From assembly GCA_017510605.1 (NCBI GenBank), contig JAFWMQ010000008.1, positions 186,217 through 250,216 of the forward strand: DNA of 64,000 nucleotides. The letters run 5' to 3'. Shown in pieces: positions 8,871 to 17,398 of the stretch; the stretch's first letter is position 1, and each line of letters begins with the position of its first letter. Position numbers and translations under genes: made by a program. The notes below the pieces were generated by a model. That model searched no databases. It was not told the DNA's origin and saw nothing but the letters and a program-made list of their open reading frames with translations. Source of the stretch: Clostridiales bacterium. Its GTDB lineage: Bacteria > Bacillota > Clostridia > Saccharofermentanales > Saccharofermentanaceae.

Positions 8871-9590
8871 ATGACTAACAGTTTGAACAGAAAATATATA
8901 GGATTTCTTGACGGGACGATGCTGAAGATCATAGCTATGGTCTGTATGGTCTTCGATCATGTGGGAGATTTTTTCTTTCCTGAAGTGATGTGGCCGAGGA
9001 TGGTCGGAAGGCTTGCCATGCCAATCTTCTCATTTTGTATTGCGGAAGGCTATATTTATACCAGAGACAAGAACAAATATATGCTGAGAATGGGTATATT
9101 TGCTCTTGTAAGTGAAGTCCCGTTCGATCTTGCATCTGACGGGAAGCTCAATCTTAGTCATCAGAATATTATGCTGACTTTCTTTCTGTCTATACTCGCC
9201 CTGAGGCTTTTTGATCTTATCCGCGGAGATCGAAAAGAGGATACGGGTAAATACAGCGCAGGCAGGACAGTCCTCGGAATACTGGCCGTGGCTGTAATAG
9301 CGGTTATTGCAACTCTGGTCAAGGCAGACTATATATTCTTTGCAGTTATTGCAGTCTTCCTGTTCTATGTCTTCAAGGATGTTAATCATTATGCAAGGAC
9401 CGGAATGGGAGTTGCTTTTCTTGCAGTTACAAGGACCATGGGGTTCTATTGCGCGACAGGCCTCAGTCTTATCCCTCTGTTCCTGTATAACGGAAAGAAG
9501 GGAAAAGGTCTTAAGTGGCTGTTTTATGTTTTCTATCCGGGACATTTGTTGCTGCTCTATATCATTAAGCAGTTATTGGTCACCAGATGA
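8871..9590 (+). CDS. TraX family membrane protein
   Basis: 239-residue polytopic membrane protein with the TraX family opening: LDGTMLKIIAM, then FDHVGDFFFP and GRLAMPIFSFCIAEGY, with repeated hydrophobic helices to the C-terminus. TraX of the F plasmid acetylates pilin; chromosomal Bacillota members have no established role and may be membrane acyltransferases. There are no conjugation genes nearby, so a plasmid origin is not indicated. A TGTATAAT -10-like element lies in the preceding gap. The methyltransferase gene follows after 33 bp. Confidence 0.88.
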   Translation: MTNSLNRKYIGFLDGTMLKIIAMVCMVFDHVGDFFFPEVMWPRMVGRLAMPIFSFCIAEGYIYTRDKNKYMLRMGIFALVSEVPFDLASDGKLNLSHQNIMLTFFLSILALRLFDLIRGDRKEDTGKYSAGRTVLGILAVAVIAVIATLVKADYIFFAVIAVFLFYVFKDVNHYARTGMGVAFLAVTRTMGFYCATGLSLIPLFLYNGKKGKGLKWLFYVFYPGHLLLLYIIKQLLVTR

Positions 9591-9623
9591 TAAGTTTTGA
9601 CAAAAGAACCGGAGGTTTTTTGT

Positions 9624-10424
9624 ATGTCAGATAACAGAAAAGAATTAGGAGAAACATTTGATACTGCGGCTTCTTTGTATGATAAGATGCGCCCAGGCTA
9701 TGTTGAAGAGATATATAAGACGATCTTTGATTACATTCAGATAGATAACTCCAGCCGTGTTGTTGAAGTCGGAAGCGGGAGCGGACAGGCTTCGCTGCCG
9801 GTACTTAAGACCGGATGTGAGTTCACTGCCGTTGAGTATGGTGAGAAACTGTCGCAGTTGCTGAAAGACAAATTTAAAGAGTATGAGAGATTCAATGTAG
9901 TTACCGGGAAGTTTGAAGATGTTTTAATTGATGAGAACTCCTGTGACCTTGTTTTCTCCGCGACAGCTTTCCATTGGATTCCGGAAGAGATCGGATATCC
10001 TAAGGTATATTCGATCCTGAAATCCGGCGGCGCTTTCGCACGTTTTGCCAACCGTCCGCATATCAGTCAGGATAATCCGGATCTTGCTAGTGAAATAGAT
10101 GAAATTTATAACGGTCATTACAATAAGTTTTATGGTGTTAAGTCCGGTTCAAAAAAGTGGTTTACAGAGGATAATGCCAGAGAGATATCTTTGATCCCTG
10201 CCAAATACGGTTTCACTGATATTGAGTATCACTTATTCTGCCGCACAAGAGAATTCACTGCTAAAGAATACATTGCACTGCTTGGTACTTACTCCGATCA
10301 TATTGCTATTGAGGAAAGTATCAGGAATGTATTCTTCGGAAAAATAGAAGATGCAATCAACCGTTACGGCGGAACAATTTCAATAAATGACACATTGGAT
10401 CTTGAGTTAGCCAGAAAAAAATAA
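9624..10424 (+). CDS. Class I SAM-dependent methyltransferase
   Basis: 266-residue methyltransferase with Rossmann motif I VVEVGSGSGQAS at about residues 43-54 and the post-motif region FSATAFHWIP, as in UbiE/Methyltransf_11-type enzymes acting on small molecules. The start is ATG 9624 behind GGAGG at 9611-9615; the longer frame starting at 9597 has no ribosome binding site. The acceptor is unknown. It ends 48 bp before the promoter of the riboswitch-controlled transporter. Confidence 0.85.
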   Translation: MSDNRKELGETFDTAASLYDKMRPGYVEEIYKTIFDYIQIDNSSRVVEVGSGSGQASLPVLKTGCEFTAVEYGEKLSQLLKDKFKEYERFNVVTGKFEDVLIDENSCDLVFSATAFHWIPEEIGYPKVYSILKSGGAFARFANRPHISQDNPDLASEIDEIYNGHYNKFYGVKSGSKKWFTEDNAREISLIPAKYGFTDIEYHLFCRTREFTAKEYIALLGTYSDHIAIEESIRNVFFGKIEDAINRYGGTISINDTLDLELARKK

Positions 10425-10471
10425 TTCCGGGTTTTCAGTTGTTTTTTATGAAATTTGATGAAATATCGCGC

Positions 10472-10500
10472 TTGACAGATTTTTCACCGGTTGTTAGCAT
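10472..10500 (+). promoter_or_regulatory. Sigma-A promoter of the riboswitch operon
   Basis: TTGACA at 10472-10477, a 17-bp spacer, and TAGCAT at 10495-10500. The predicted start of transcription at about 10507 is just upstream of the riboswitch aptamer. Confidence 0.75.
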
Positions 10501-10513
10501 TTAAAAGTAATCC

Positions 10514-10616
10514 CATGGGGGAGTAGCAAGCGCTCAGCGCAGCAAGTCAACATCCTGGAATATTCCTGGCTTGTTTTAAATTGCGAGACTCATGTATAAC
10601 TGCGAAGCTATACGTG
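10514..10616 (+). promoter_or_regulatory. yybP-ykoY (manganese) riboswitch
   Basis: The three conserved blocks of the yybP-ykoY family appear in order: GGGGAGTAGC (10518-10527), GTCAACAT (10546-10553) and GCGAGAC (10583-10589). P1 can form between CATGGG (10514-10519) and CTCATG (10589-10594). Inner helices are GCGC/GCGC and CAAG/CTTG. The P1 3' strand also belongs to an alternative hairpin, CATGTATA (10591-10598) with TATACGTG (10609-10616), so ligand-stabilised P1 and this hairpin exclude each other. An intrinsic terminator follows. The family is known to sense Mn2+; the switching direction here is inferred to be ON with metal. Confidence 0.83.
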
Positions 10617-10638
10617 ACGATTCTCCGAAAATTGTTTT

Positions 10639-10670
10639 GATATGGCTTCGGTCATATCTTTTTTATTTTT
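10639..10670 (+). terminator. Riboswitch expression-platform terminator
   Basis: An 8-bp stem (GATATGGC with its partner, one G-U pair) capped by a UUCG tetraloop at 10639-10658, followed by TTTTTTATTTTT. It ends one base before the GGAGG of the next gene, so it would stop transcription unless the riboswitch prevents it. Confidence 0.85.
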
Positions 10671-10681
10671 GGAGGCTTTTT

Positions 10682-11398
10682 ATGAGCGAACAAGAGAGAA
10701 AGTTCCTTGAGATATGCGATCTCAGGAAGAGTTTCGGTACCGGTGAAGCAAAGCAGGATGTTTTAAGGGGTATGGACTTCACGGTGAGCAAAGGCGAGTT
10801 CTGTGTCCTTCTCGGACCGTCAGGTTCAGGCAAGTCGACGCTTCTCAATATCATCGGGGGCATAGATACGCCGGATTCGGGGTACGTAAGCATCAACGGC
10901 GACAAGCTTAAGGATATGGATGAGAAGATGCTTACGATGTACAGGCGAAAGCACTTAGGCTATGTTTTCCAGATGTATAACCTCATCCCGAATCTTAATG
11001 TAAAAGAAAACATAGAGGTCGGCGCATATCTTTCAGACCACCCCCTCAACGTAGATGAAGTTATCACAACACTAGGTCTGGAAGATCACAAATACAAATA
11101 TCCCAATCAGTTGTCCGGAGGTCAGCAGCAGCGTGTCTCAATAGGCCGCGCAGTTGTTAAGAATCCGGACATTCTTATGTGTGATGAGCCCACGGGAGCT
11201 CTTGATTACAAGACTTCCAAGGAGATCCTCGGCCTCATCGAGAACTGCAATAAGAAGTTCGGCAACACCATAATAATGGTTACGCACAACGAAGCGATCA
11301 GGCATATGGCAGATCACGTTATCAAACTTCGTGACGGTATCGTCCGCCATAACGACATTAACGATAAGAAGATCCCTGCTTCCGATCTCGAGTGGTAA
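10682..11398 (+). CDS. ABC transporter ATP-binding protein (MacB/LolD-like)
   Basis: 238-residue ATPase with Walker A GPSGSGKST near residue 45, signature LSGGQQQR, Walker B ILMCDEPTGALD and the H-loop VTHNEA. The LSGGQQQR and DEPTGALD forms are typical of the MacB/LolD/FtsE group, which energises FtsX-type permeases. The start is ATG 10682 with GGAGG at 10671-10675; the longer frame begins inside the riboswitch and is rejected. It forms an operon with the permease 13 bp downstream, and both sit behind a yybP-ykoY riboswitch, an unusual partner for this transporter class. Confidence 0.9.
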   Translation: MSEQERKFLEICDLRKSFGTGEAKQDVLRGMDFTVSKGEFCVLLGPSGSGKSTLLNIIGGIDTPDSGYVSINGDKLKDMDEKMLTMYRRKHLGYVFQMYNLIPNLNVKENIEVGAYLSDHPLNVDEVITTLGLEDHKYKYPNQLSGGQQQRVSIGRAVVKNPDILMCDEPTGALDYKTSKEILGLIENCNKKFGNTIIMVTHNEAIRHMADHVIKLRDGIVRHNDINDKKIPASDLEW

Positions 11399-11411
11399 GG
11401 AGGAAGCGAAA

Positions 11412-14108
11412 ATGAAGAATCCGCTTATCAAAAGGGTCCCCAAGGAACTGATAGGGGACTGGCAGAAATATCTTGTAATTATAGTCTTCATGGTGCTCAT
11501 GATCGGCTTTGTCTCGGGAATGTCCGTCGGCCGTGACAGTATGCTTGAAGCGATCAACACAGGAAAGATAACGTTAAAGCTCGAAGACGGTTCTTTCGAG
11601 TTCAAGAACAAAGCATCTGAAGAGCTTATCGGAGCAGTCGAAAAAGGCGGTATGGCTGACGTAAGAGAATATCTTATCAACAAGGGATATGAGGAAGCTG
11701 ATGAAGAAGTTGCCAGGGCTGTTGATGAAGAACTCGAAAAGCAGGTAACAGAAGGAATCGAGACTGCAGTCCGTTCGCAGTGTGAAGCATTGGGCATTAC
11801 CGATGAGGATATGATCCAAAACCAGATCGATGCCTTCATGGAAGAAAACTACGACACTGCTCTGGAAGAAGCGCGTGATTCGGAAGAGTTCAAAAAGGCG
11901 GTAGAAGATGCGTATAAGGAAGCTCACGAAGAAGTAGTCAAAGCCGTTGATGAGAAATGGGATGAGACCGTAGAAGAATACGATCTCGATGATCCGGATT
12001 TCGCGCCCGTGGCAGTAACCGTATATGAACATTTCTTCAAGAACGAAGATGAAGATTTCAATAAAGACGGCACGAGGGATGCGACAGTAAGAGTCTTCAG
12101 CAGCAGTGACGAAGTCGATCAGGCATCTTTCAATGAAGGCCGCGCGCCCGAGAATGAGAATGAGATTGCCATCGACAGAATGCACGCGAGCAACGTAGGC
12201 ATCAAGGCAGGCGATACGATCCGTGTCGGAGGTAAGGAATTTACGGTCGTCGGACTGCTGTCTTACATCAACTACACTTCTCTGCATGAGAACAACAACG
12301 ACCTGATGTTCGATGCTTTCGGATTTGACGTCGCAATGGTAACGCCTGAGGGCTTTGATTCTCTGCGCACCAGAACGCATTACAGCTATGCATATTTCTA
12401 CGACGTAAAACCTTCAGATAAGACCGCGCAGGCAGACTATGCCGAGAAATTCATGAAGGCCTTGATCACGCAGTCTGTGGTCTTCGAGAATGACCTGGAG
12501 GATTTCCTTCCTGAGTGCTACCGCCAGGCTTCTAATTTCGCGCCTTCCGACGTGGAAGGCGATACTGCGGGAACAGAGACACTCTGCTACATTCTCATCG
12601 CAGTAATAGCGTTTATTTTCGCGATAACGATAAGCAATACGATCGATAAGGAAGCCTCCGTCATCGGAACGATGCGCGCATCGGGTTATACGAAAGGCGA
12701 GCTCATCGCGCACTATCTCTCTACCCCCGTGGTCGTAACCCTGATAGGCGCTGTCATCGGCAATATCCTGGGTTACACATTGTTTAAGGAAGCTGCGGTA
12801 AATATCTATTTCGAGACTTACAGTCTGCCTAATTGCGGTGTTGTGTGGAGTCCGATGGCGCTCGTGAAGACGACGATAATCCCGCTGCTCTTAATGTTCC
12901 TGATCAATCTTTTCGTTATCGTCAGAAAGCTTCAGTTAAGCCCTCTGAAGTTCTTAAGACATGATCTCAAGAGATCGAAAAGAACGAAGGCGAGAAGGCT
13001 TCCCAAATGGTCTTTCATGAACAGGTTCAGGTTAAGGATACTGTTCCAGAACATCCCGAATTACGCGATCCTCATCTTCGGTATCGTATTTGTCGAAGTC
13101 ATGCTCTGCTTCGCGTTCGGCCTGCCGGATTCACTGAATAACTATGGCGACCGCGCTCCTGACATGCTTTTCGCGAAGTACCAGTACATGCTGATGAATA
13201 CCAAAGATGACGACGGAAACGAGCTTGTTACCGCGAACGAGGATGCGGAAAGATTCAATGAGACTTCGCTTCTTTATGAGAAGAACGTCACGTCATTTAT
13301 CAAAGGAAGAGGCAGCGGAGGAACCAATGAATCGGTTGCCGTTTACGGCATCGAGGATGGCAGTAAGTATGTGGACATCGATGCAGAACTCGAAGACGGA
13401 AAGGTCTATATCTCGAGCGCTTTCGATGACAAATTCGGTTTTGGCGTTGGCGATAGGATCAATCTTAAGGAAGAGTTCGCGAACAGGAGTTATGAGTTTA
13501 CCGTAGCAGGCATCGTTGATTACGAAGGCGGCATTGCGGTGTTCATGCCCAATGACAATTTCATCCGCATTTTCGATAAGAAGGAAGGGTCCTTTACAGG
13601 CTATTTCTCGAACGAAGAAATCACAGATATTGACGAAAAATATTTCGCGACCGTAATCGACAAGGATGACATCGTAAAGGTCACGAACCAGCTCATGCAT
13701 TCCATGGGCGGCTTCATGGTCGTGGCGCAGTACGTTCTTCTGGTGCTTTCCGCCGCCCTGATATTCCTTCTGACCAAGATAATCATCGAGCGGAATGAAC
13801 ACTCGATCTCGATGGTCAAGATCCTGGGCTTCAAGAACTCTGAGATCAGCTCGCTTTACATGATCCCCACGGCATTCATCGTGCTTTTGTTCACGTTCAC
13901 CGGGTTTGTCGCAGGCTACATCATCCTGATCTATGTTTTCAGGGCATTCATGCTGCAGATGGACGGCTGGTTCACATTCTACATGAGCACTAAATCCATG
14001 ATAATGTCGATCATTTACATGCTTGTCGGTTATGCGGTCGTATCGGTTTTTGATTTCATAAGGATCAGGAAGATTCCGATGGATGAAGCGCTTAAGAATG
14101 TAGAGTAA
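11412..14108 (+). CDS. FtsX-like ABC transporter permease
   Basis: 898-residue permease partner of the preceding ATPase. One N-terminal helix (~residues 15-35) leads into a very acidic, probably helical outer domain (~50-200, rich in Glu/Asp), followed by a MacB-type beta domain. A first FtsX block of three helices lies at ~395-525 with the linker TIDKEASVIGTMRASGYTKGE, and a second outer domain and FtsX block at ~775-890. The start is ATG 11412 behind AAGGAGG. Such pairs export or extract substrates from the membrane; the cargo is unknown. The riboswitch suggests a link to manganese, and the acidic ectodomain could bind cations, but this is inference. Confidence 0.87.
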   Translation: MKNPLIKRVPKELIGDWQKYLVIIVFMVLMIGFVSGMSVGRDSMLEAINTGKITLKLEDGSFEFKNKASEELIGAVEKGGMADVREYLINKGYEEADEEVARAVDEELEKQVTEGIETAVRSQCEALGITDEDMIQNQIDAFMEENYDTALEEARDSEEFKKAVEDAYKEAHEEVVKAVDEKWDETVEEYDLDDPDFAPVAVTVYEHFFKNEDEDFNKDGTRDATVRVFSSSDEVDQASFNEGRAPENENEIAIDRMHASNVGIKAGDTIRVGGKEFTVVGLLSYINYTSLHENNNDLMFDAFGFDVAMVTPEGFDSLRTRTHYSYAYFYDVKPSDKTAQADYAEKFMKALITQSVVFENDLEDFLPECYRQASNFAPSDVEGDTAGTETLCYILIAVIAFIFAITISNTIDKEASVIGTMRASGYTKGELIAHYLSTPVVVTLIGAVIGNILGYTLFKEAAVNIYFETYSLPNCGVVWSPMALVKTTIIPLLLMFLINLFVIVRKLQLSPLKFLRHDLKRSKRTKARRLPKWSFMNRFRLRILFQNIPNYAILIFGIVFVEVMLCFAFGLPDSLNNYGDRAPDMLFAKYQYMLMNTKDDDGNELVTANEDAERFNETSLLYEKNVTSFIKGRGSGGTNESVAVYGIEDGSKYVDIDAELEDGKVYISSAFDDKFGFGVGDRINLKEEFANRSYEFTVAGIVDYEGGIAVFMPNDNFIRIFDKKEGSFTGYFSNEEITDIDEKYFATVIDKDDIVKVTNQLMHSMGGFMVVAQYVLLVLSAALIFLLTKIIIERNEHSISMVKILGFKNSEISSLYMIPTAFIVLLFTFTGFVAGYIILIYVFRAFMLQMDGWFTFYMSTKSMIMSIIYMLVGYAVVSVFDFIRIRKIPMDEALKNVE

Positions 14109-14138
14109 CTGATGTTCGCAGGACAGACAAAATGAGAA

Positions 14139-14147
14139 TGATATAAT
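14139..14147 (+). promoter_or_regulatory. Extended -10 promoter
   Basis: TGATATAAT, 27 bp before the GTG start at 14174 of a lipoprotein gene. No clear -35 element is seen. Confidence 0.5.
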
Positions 14148-14173
14148 ACTTGTATATCATTGGAGCGGTAACT

Positions 14174-14902
14174 GTGTTTAAGAAGATAGCGTGTACAATA
14201 TTTATCCTGTTCTTCTCACTATCTCTGATAGCGTGTGAAAAGCAGGCGGATCTGAATTCACAGGAGGAAGGCTATATAAGGTCTTTGGTTGACCTGGCAG
14301 TAAAATCCGAGGTTATGGAAAAATACGGCTATGTTCCGGCCGTTATCATCGACAAGATCAAAGCGAGCGATAGAACTGATGATGGTTTCTATTATAGGAC
14401 TTTTACTGCAGAGGGCTCATATACTGTGCGTGATGATAACGATGTCACATATGAAGGCCATTATAAAGTAAATGGACATATTGAATCACATGGCGAAGGT
14501 TGGGACAGCTGCGATCTGACCGCGCCAAAGAACGGTATGTCCGTGCTCCCCGAGATTGTGAAGGAAACAGTCCCGACCACGCAGGCAACAACAATTGAGA
14601 CAACAGTATTGACTCTCAGTTCCGGTGAAATGATCAGGCTGTCAGAACAGTATTCAAGTGAAGGATATATGATAACGGTTTTTGATCCTTCCGGTGAACT
14701 TGATCAGTGTTACGGTGCATTAGAGTGTTTCCGTGCATATAATGAAAACACGTTATTCGTTGTGTATTTATATGACAGTGCGGAAGCTGCTGAGAATGCC
14801 GAGTACAATATGTTTGGCAACAGGGAGGGAACGCTCCAAAGTGTTGATGCTGACACCTCGATAGTCAACGACAGGATCCTTATTGCCGAGTACCATAAAT
14901 AA
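14174..14902 (+). CDS. Putative lipoprotein, unknown function
   Basis: 242-residue secreted lipoprotein. A short basic start, a hydrophobic core and the lipobox LIAC place the lipidated cysteine at residue 21. The start chosen is GTG 14174, preceded by GGAG at 14162-14165; the frame also opens at TTG 14150, which lies right at the predicted transcription start. The mature part has a polar N-terminal region, a Thr-rich linker (ETVPTTQATT) and a C-terminal globular part. No family was recognised. It is convergent with the next gene. Confidence 0.75.
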   Translation: MFKKIACTIFILFFSLSLIACEKQADLNSQEEGYIRSLVDLAVKSEVMEKYGYVPAVIIDKIKASDRTDDGFYYRTFTAEGSYTVRDDNDVTYEGHYKVNGHIESHGEGWDSCDLTAPKNGMSVLPEIVKETVPTTQATTIETTVLTLSSGEMIRLSEQYSSEGYMITVFDPSGELDQCYGALECFRAYNENTLFVVYLYDSAEAAENAEYNMFGNREGTLQSVDADTSIVNDRILIAEYHK

Positions 14903-14918
14903 TTATTTTCTGTTCATG

Positions 14919-16169
14919 TTATGCACGTGCTTCTCTGCTGTGCATAACATGAATTCCTATATGTCCTGTACCCAGTATAATTGAACTGATGATCAGGAGA
15001 ATATTCAGCGAATACAAGCCGAGAAGGAATACGGCGATGACCGGAAGAGTTGCTCCGGCAACAGGATATCCTGCAAAAGAAGTATAGAGATCCTTCATTG
15101 TTTTCCCGCTCCTGAAATACTTGATCCAGTAGCATTCATAGAGGATCATCAGCACTAATGCCGCTATCCACATTATTATCCTCCAGTCAAAATATAACCC
15201 CTCGGGAAGGATCTTAATCCTCGGGTTGACGGAGGGAAAGACAAGCAATATTACCGTTACTGCAGCCTCGCCAAAACGTTCCATAGCCAATAGTGCTTTG
15301 TTCTCGAGTTCTGTATATTTCTCATAATCTTCAGGCTTTCCTTTTTTCGCCCAAATGATATTGGGAACAAAGAGCATTATCATGAAGACCAGTCCTGTTA
15401 CTGATAACCCCAACTTGTACGGTTTATCCTCACCATAAATAACAGAACTGATCCTGACAGTGCTTATATCATCACCAAAGTGTTCTCTTAGTTTACCGTA
15501 TAGGAAATAAGGCTTGGTGGCTTTTGTGTGATCACTCCCGAAGATTCCCATCACTCTGCCGTCGGTCATATCATATGCTTCGATAAAATTCTCAACCATA
15601 TAATCTTCCCTGATAAGCGATAGGCCTTCGTATACCGATGCTCCGGTGTAAAATTCCTCGCCCTGCTTAATGCACCGGACAGCCTTTGCATATTCAGGCG
15701 AATCCGCAAGACCATTTTCTTCAAGATATTCCAGATACCGCTGCCCCGTCGTAGCATTCTGATGGCCTACATCTATACCGTAAAAAACAGTCTCGGGACA
15801 GTTTGCTTTGATATCCCGGAGGAAATTATAATAATCCTCGTTGCAGGCCGCGCTTCCCCGGAGCTCAATGAATACCTGATCAATAATGCTGTTGTCTTCT
15901 TCCTTCATCCAGATATTCAGGAACTCCGCCGTATAATACGGTAATTCTATAAAGAGACTGCGGCATCCTCTTTCGTAATACCGTTCCCACAGATCATATT
16001 CGGTATCATAATAAGACTTGACACCGTGGTATTCGCCATAGAGCCTGATCTGCGTGGAATCTGAAGGATAGACATCGATCCTGTGATCCGAATATGAGAG
16101 AATTGCGCTGACAATTATACATATTCCGAGAACACTGAATGCAATAATTGTTTTTATCTTTCCTCTCAT
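14919..16169 (-). CDS. Membrane protein with Tiki/EreA/ChaN-like extracytoplasmic domain
   Basis: 416-residue protein. An N-terminal signal/anchor helix (~5-22) precedes a ~220-residue domain containing GEYHG, SLFIELPYY, YGIDVGH and GIFGSDHT. This spacing of GExH, E and a late GxxH recalls the ChaN/TraB/erythromycin-esterase (Tiki) superfamily. Four or five membrane helices make up the C-terminal ~170 residues. The start is ATG 16169 behind GGTGGGAG; the frame also opens six codons earlier. Enzyme activity and substrate are unknown, and the superfamily assignment is a motif-level inference. Confidence 0.7.
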   Translation of the reverse strand: MRGKIKTIIAFSVLGICIIVSAILSYSDHRIDVYPSDSTQIRLYGEYHGVKSYYDTEYDLWERYYERGCRSLFIELPYYTAEFLNIWMKEEDNSIIDQVFIELRGSAACNEDYYNFLRDIKANCPETVFYGIDVGHQNATTGQRYLEYLEENGLADSPEYAKAVRCIKQGEEFYTGASVYEGLSLIREDYMVENFIEAYDMTDGRVMGIFGSDHTKATKPYFLYGKLREHFGDDISTVRISSVIYGEDKPYKLGLSVTGLVFMIMLFVPNIIWAKKGKPEDYEKYTELENKALLAMERFGEAAVTVILLVFPSVNPRIKILPEGLYFDWRIIMWIAALVLMILYECYWIKYFRSGKTMKDLYTSFAGYPVAGATLPVIAVFLLGLYSLNILLIISSIILGTGHIGIHVMHSREARA

Positions 16170-16313
16170 AGTTCTCCCACCGTTCATAAATCACAGAAAA
16201 TGAAAACATATTCCGACAACTTCATTATTACATATATTGATGATATGAAACCATTAAAAATTGTATGGAAGGAAAACGGAACAAGACAGCCCCTAATGAT
16301 GTCCGGTACGAAT

Positions 16314-16322
16314 TGGTATAAT
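16314..16322 (+). promoter_or_regulatory. Extended -10 promoter
   Basis: TGGTATAAT located 33 bp before the ATG at 16356; no clear -35 box. Confidence 0.5.
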
Positions 16323-16355
16323 GGGAAATATTATTAACCGAGAGGATCATGTTTT

Positions 16356-17384
16356 ATGTACCTTTATATTGCTTACAGGAATCTGAAAGACCATTTTTCC
16401 CAAAACAACATGTGTGGCGGTACGCCAGTCAATAACGACTACAGGTTTACCTGTATAAAAGACGGCATTTACTACCTTCTTACCCTTGATCACTCGAATT
16501 ATGCTGTCTCGAAAGAAAGAGGAGATAAGTTTATTGAAGATGTCTTAAGCAAGTGCACCGGTGAGCATCAGGGATTTTTTCCGTTATGTCCGTCACTGAA
16601 TGGTAAGGAAACTGCGTCTGTCGTTGAGATGACGCGGAAAGTTGATAATGGCCGCTTTACCATGAATCAGAACATCTACTACGATATGGATGATGAAGTC
16701 CTGCTTCAGATGTTAGAAGACCTCAGATCAGACTCGGGAGAGCCATTGGATTCAAAGGCATTAATGAATTACTGCTATCCTAATGCGGTGCTTCCTGATG
16801 AAGATTTTGAACTGGTAACGATCTATCACGGGATATACTGCAAGCCTGAAAACAGACCTAATTCCGTTATTCAGACGTTTTTCCCGGATAAGAGGATAAG
16901 TCATTTATGGAGAAGAAAAGACGGATTATCTGTTGAGATCAGAGAGGATGACAACAAAATAACATATGACATTCCTGTTGAATTGCTGCCGGAGATCAAG
17001 GATAAGGTCAGGCAGCTTTGCAGGGAGCCTGCTGAAGCATATGTTGAACATGGCAGCTGGGAAGGCTACATCAAATTCGGCAAGGATGAAGAAAGGATCT
17101 TCACGGATCCGGACAAGACACTGTCACTTCTTAAGGACATAGCATCGAAAGGCGAAGTCATATCGACCGAAGCTGTAGACAAGCATAAGTACTATCCTGT
17201 AGTTAACAATCCTTTAGGTGGAGCTTTCACAGGGTTTGGAATGATAGGAATGTCCGGTTTTATGAGCGGGCCAGCTGTTACAACAGCCCCAACTCCGCCT
17301 TCGGATGGCACGAAATGTAAATACTGCGGTGCTGATGTTACCGGTAAAAAGTTTTGCACTGAATGCGGCGGAGAGGTCAAATAA
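16356..17384 (+). CDS. Protein with C-terminal zinc ribbon, unknown function
   Basis: 342-residue soluble protein without a signal peptide. The N-terminal ~290 residues match nothing I recognise: a mixed alpha/beta region with many aromatic and acidic residues. A Gly/Met-rich linker is followed by a double-cysteine zinc ribbon at the extreme C-terminus (CKYCGADVTGKKFCTECGG). An AGAGG site precedes the ATG and an extended -10 lies upstream. The DUF885 gene begins 14 bp after its stop, so the two may be co-transcribed. The gene looks real; role unknown. Confidence 0.75.
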   Translation: MYLYIAYRNLKDHFSQNNMCGGTPVNNDYRFTCIKDGIYYLLTLDHSNYAVSKERGDKFIEDVLSKCTGEHQGFFPLCPSLNGKETASVVEMTRKVDNGRFTMNQNIYYDMDDEVLLQMLEDLRSDSGEPLDSKALMNYCYPNAVLPDEDFELVTIYHGIYCKPENRPNSVIQTFFPDKRISHLWRRKDGLSVEIREDDNKITYDIPVELLPEIKDKVRQLCREPAEAYVEHGSWEGYIKFGKDEERIFTDPDKTLSLLKDIASKGEVISTEAVDKHKYYPVVNNPLGGAFTGFGMIGMSGFMSGPAVTTAPTPPSDGTKCKYCGADVTGKKFCTECGGEVK

Positions 17385-17398
17385 ACGGATTTACTAAT

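Noticed and set aside
8871..9590. TraX as evidence for a conjugative element
   Set aside because: No relaxase, type IV secretion or integrase genes are nearby, and chromosomal TraX-family proteins are common in Bacillota.
10592..10681. A longer N-terminus for the riboswitch-controlled ATPase
   Set aside because: The extra codons run through the aptamer end and the terminator hairpin; a perfect GGAGG lies before ATG 10682.
11574..12380. A 268-residue minus-strand frame
   Set aside because: Shadow of the Glu/Asp-rich permease ectodomain (runs of GAA/GAG read as TTC/CTC, giving a Phe/Leu-rich product); no start signals.
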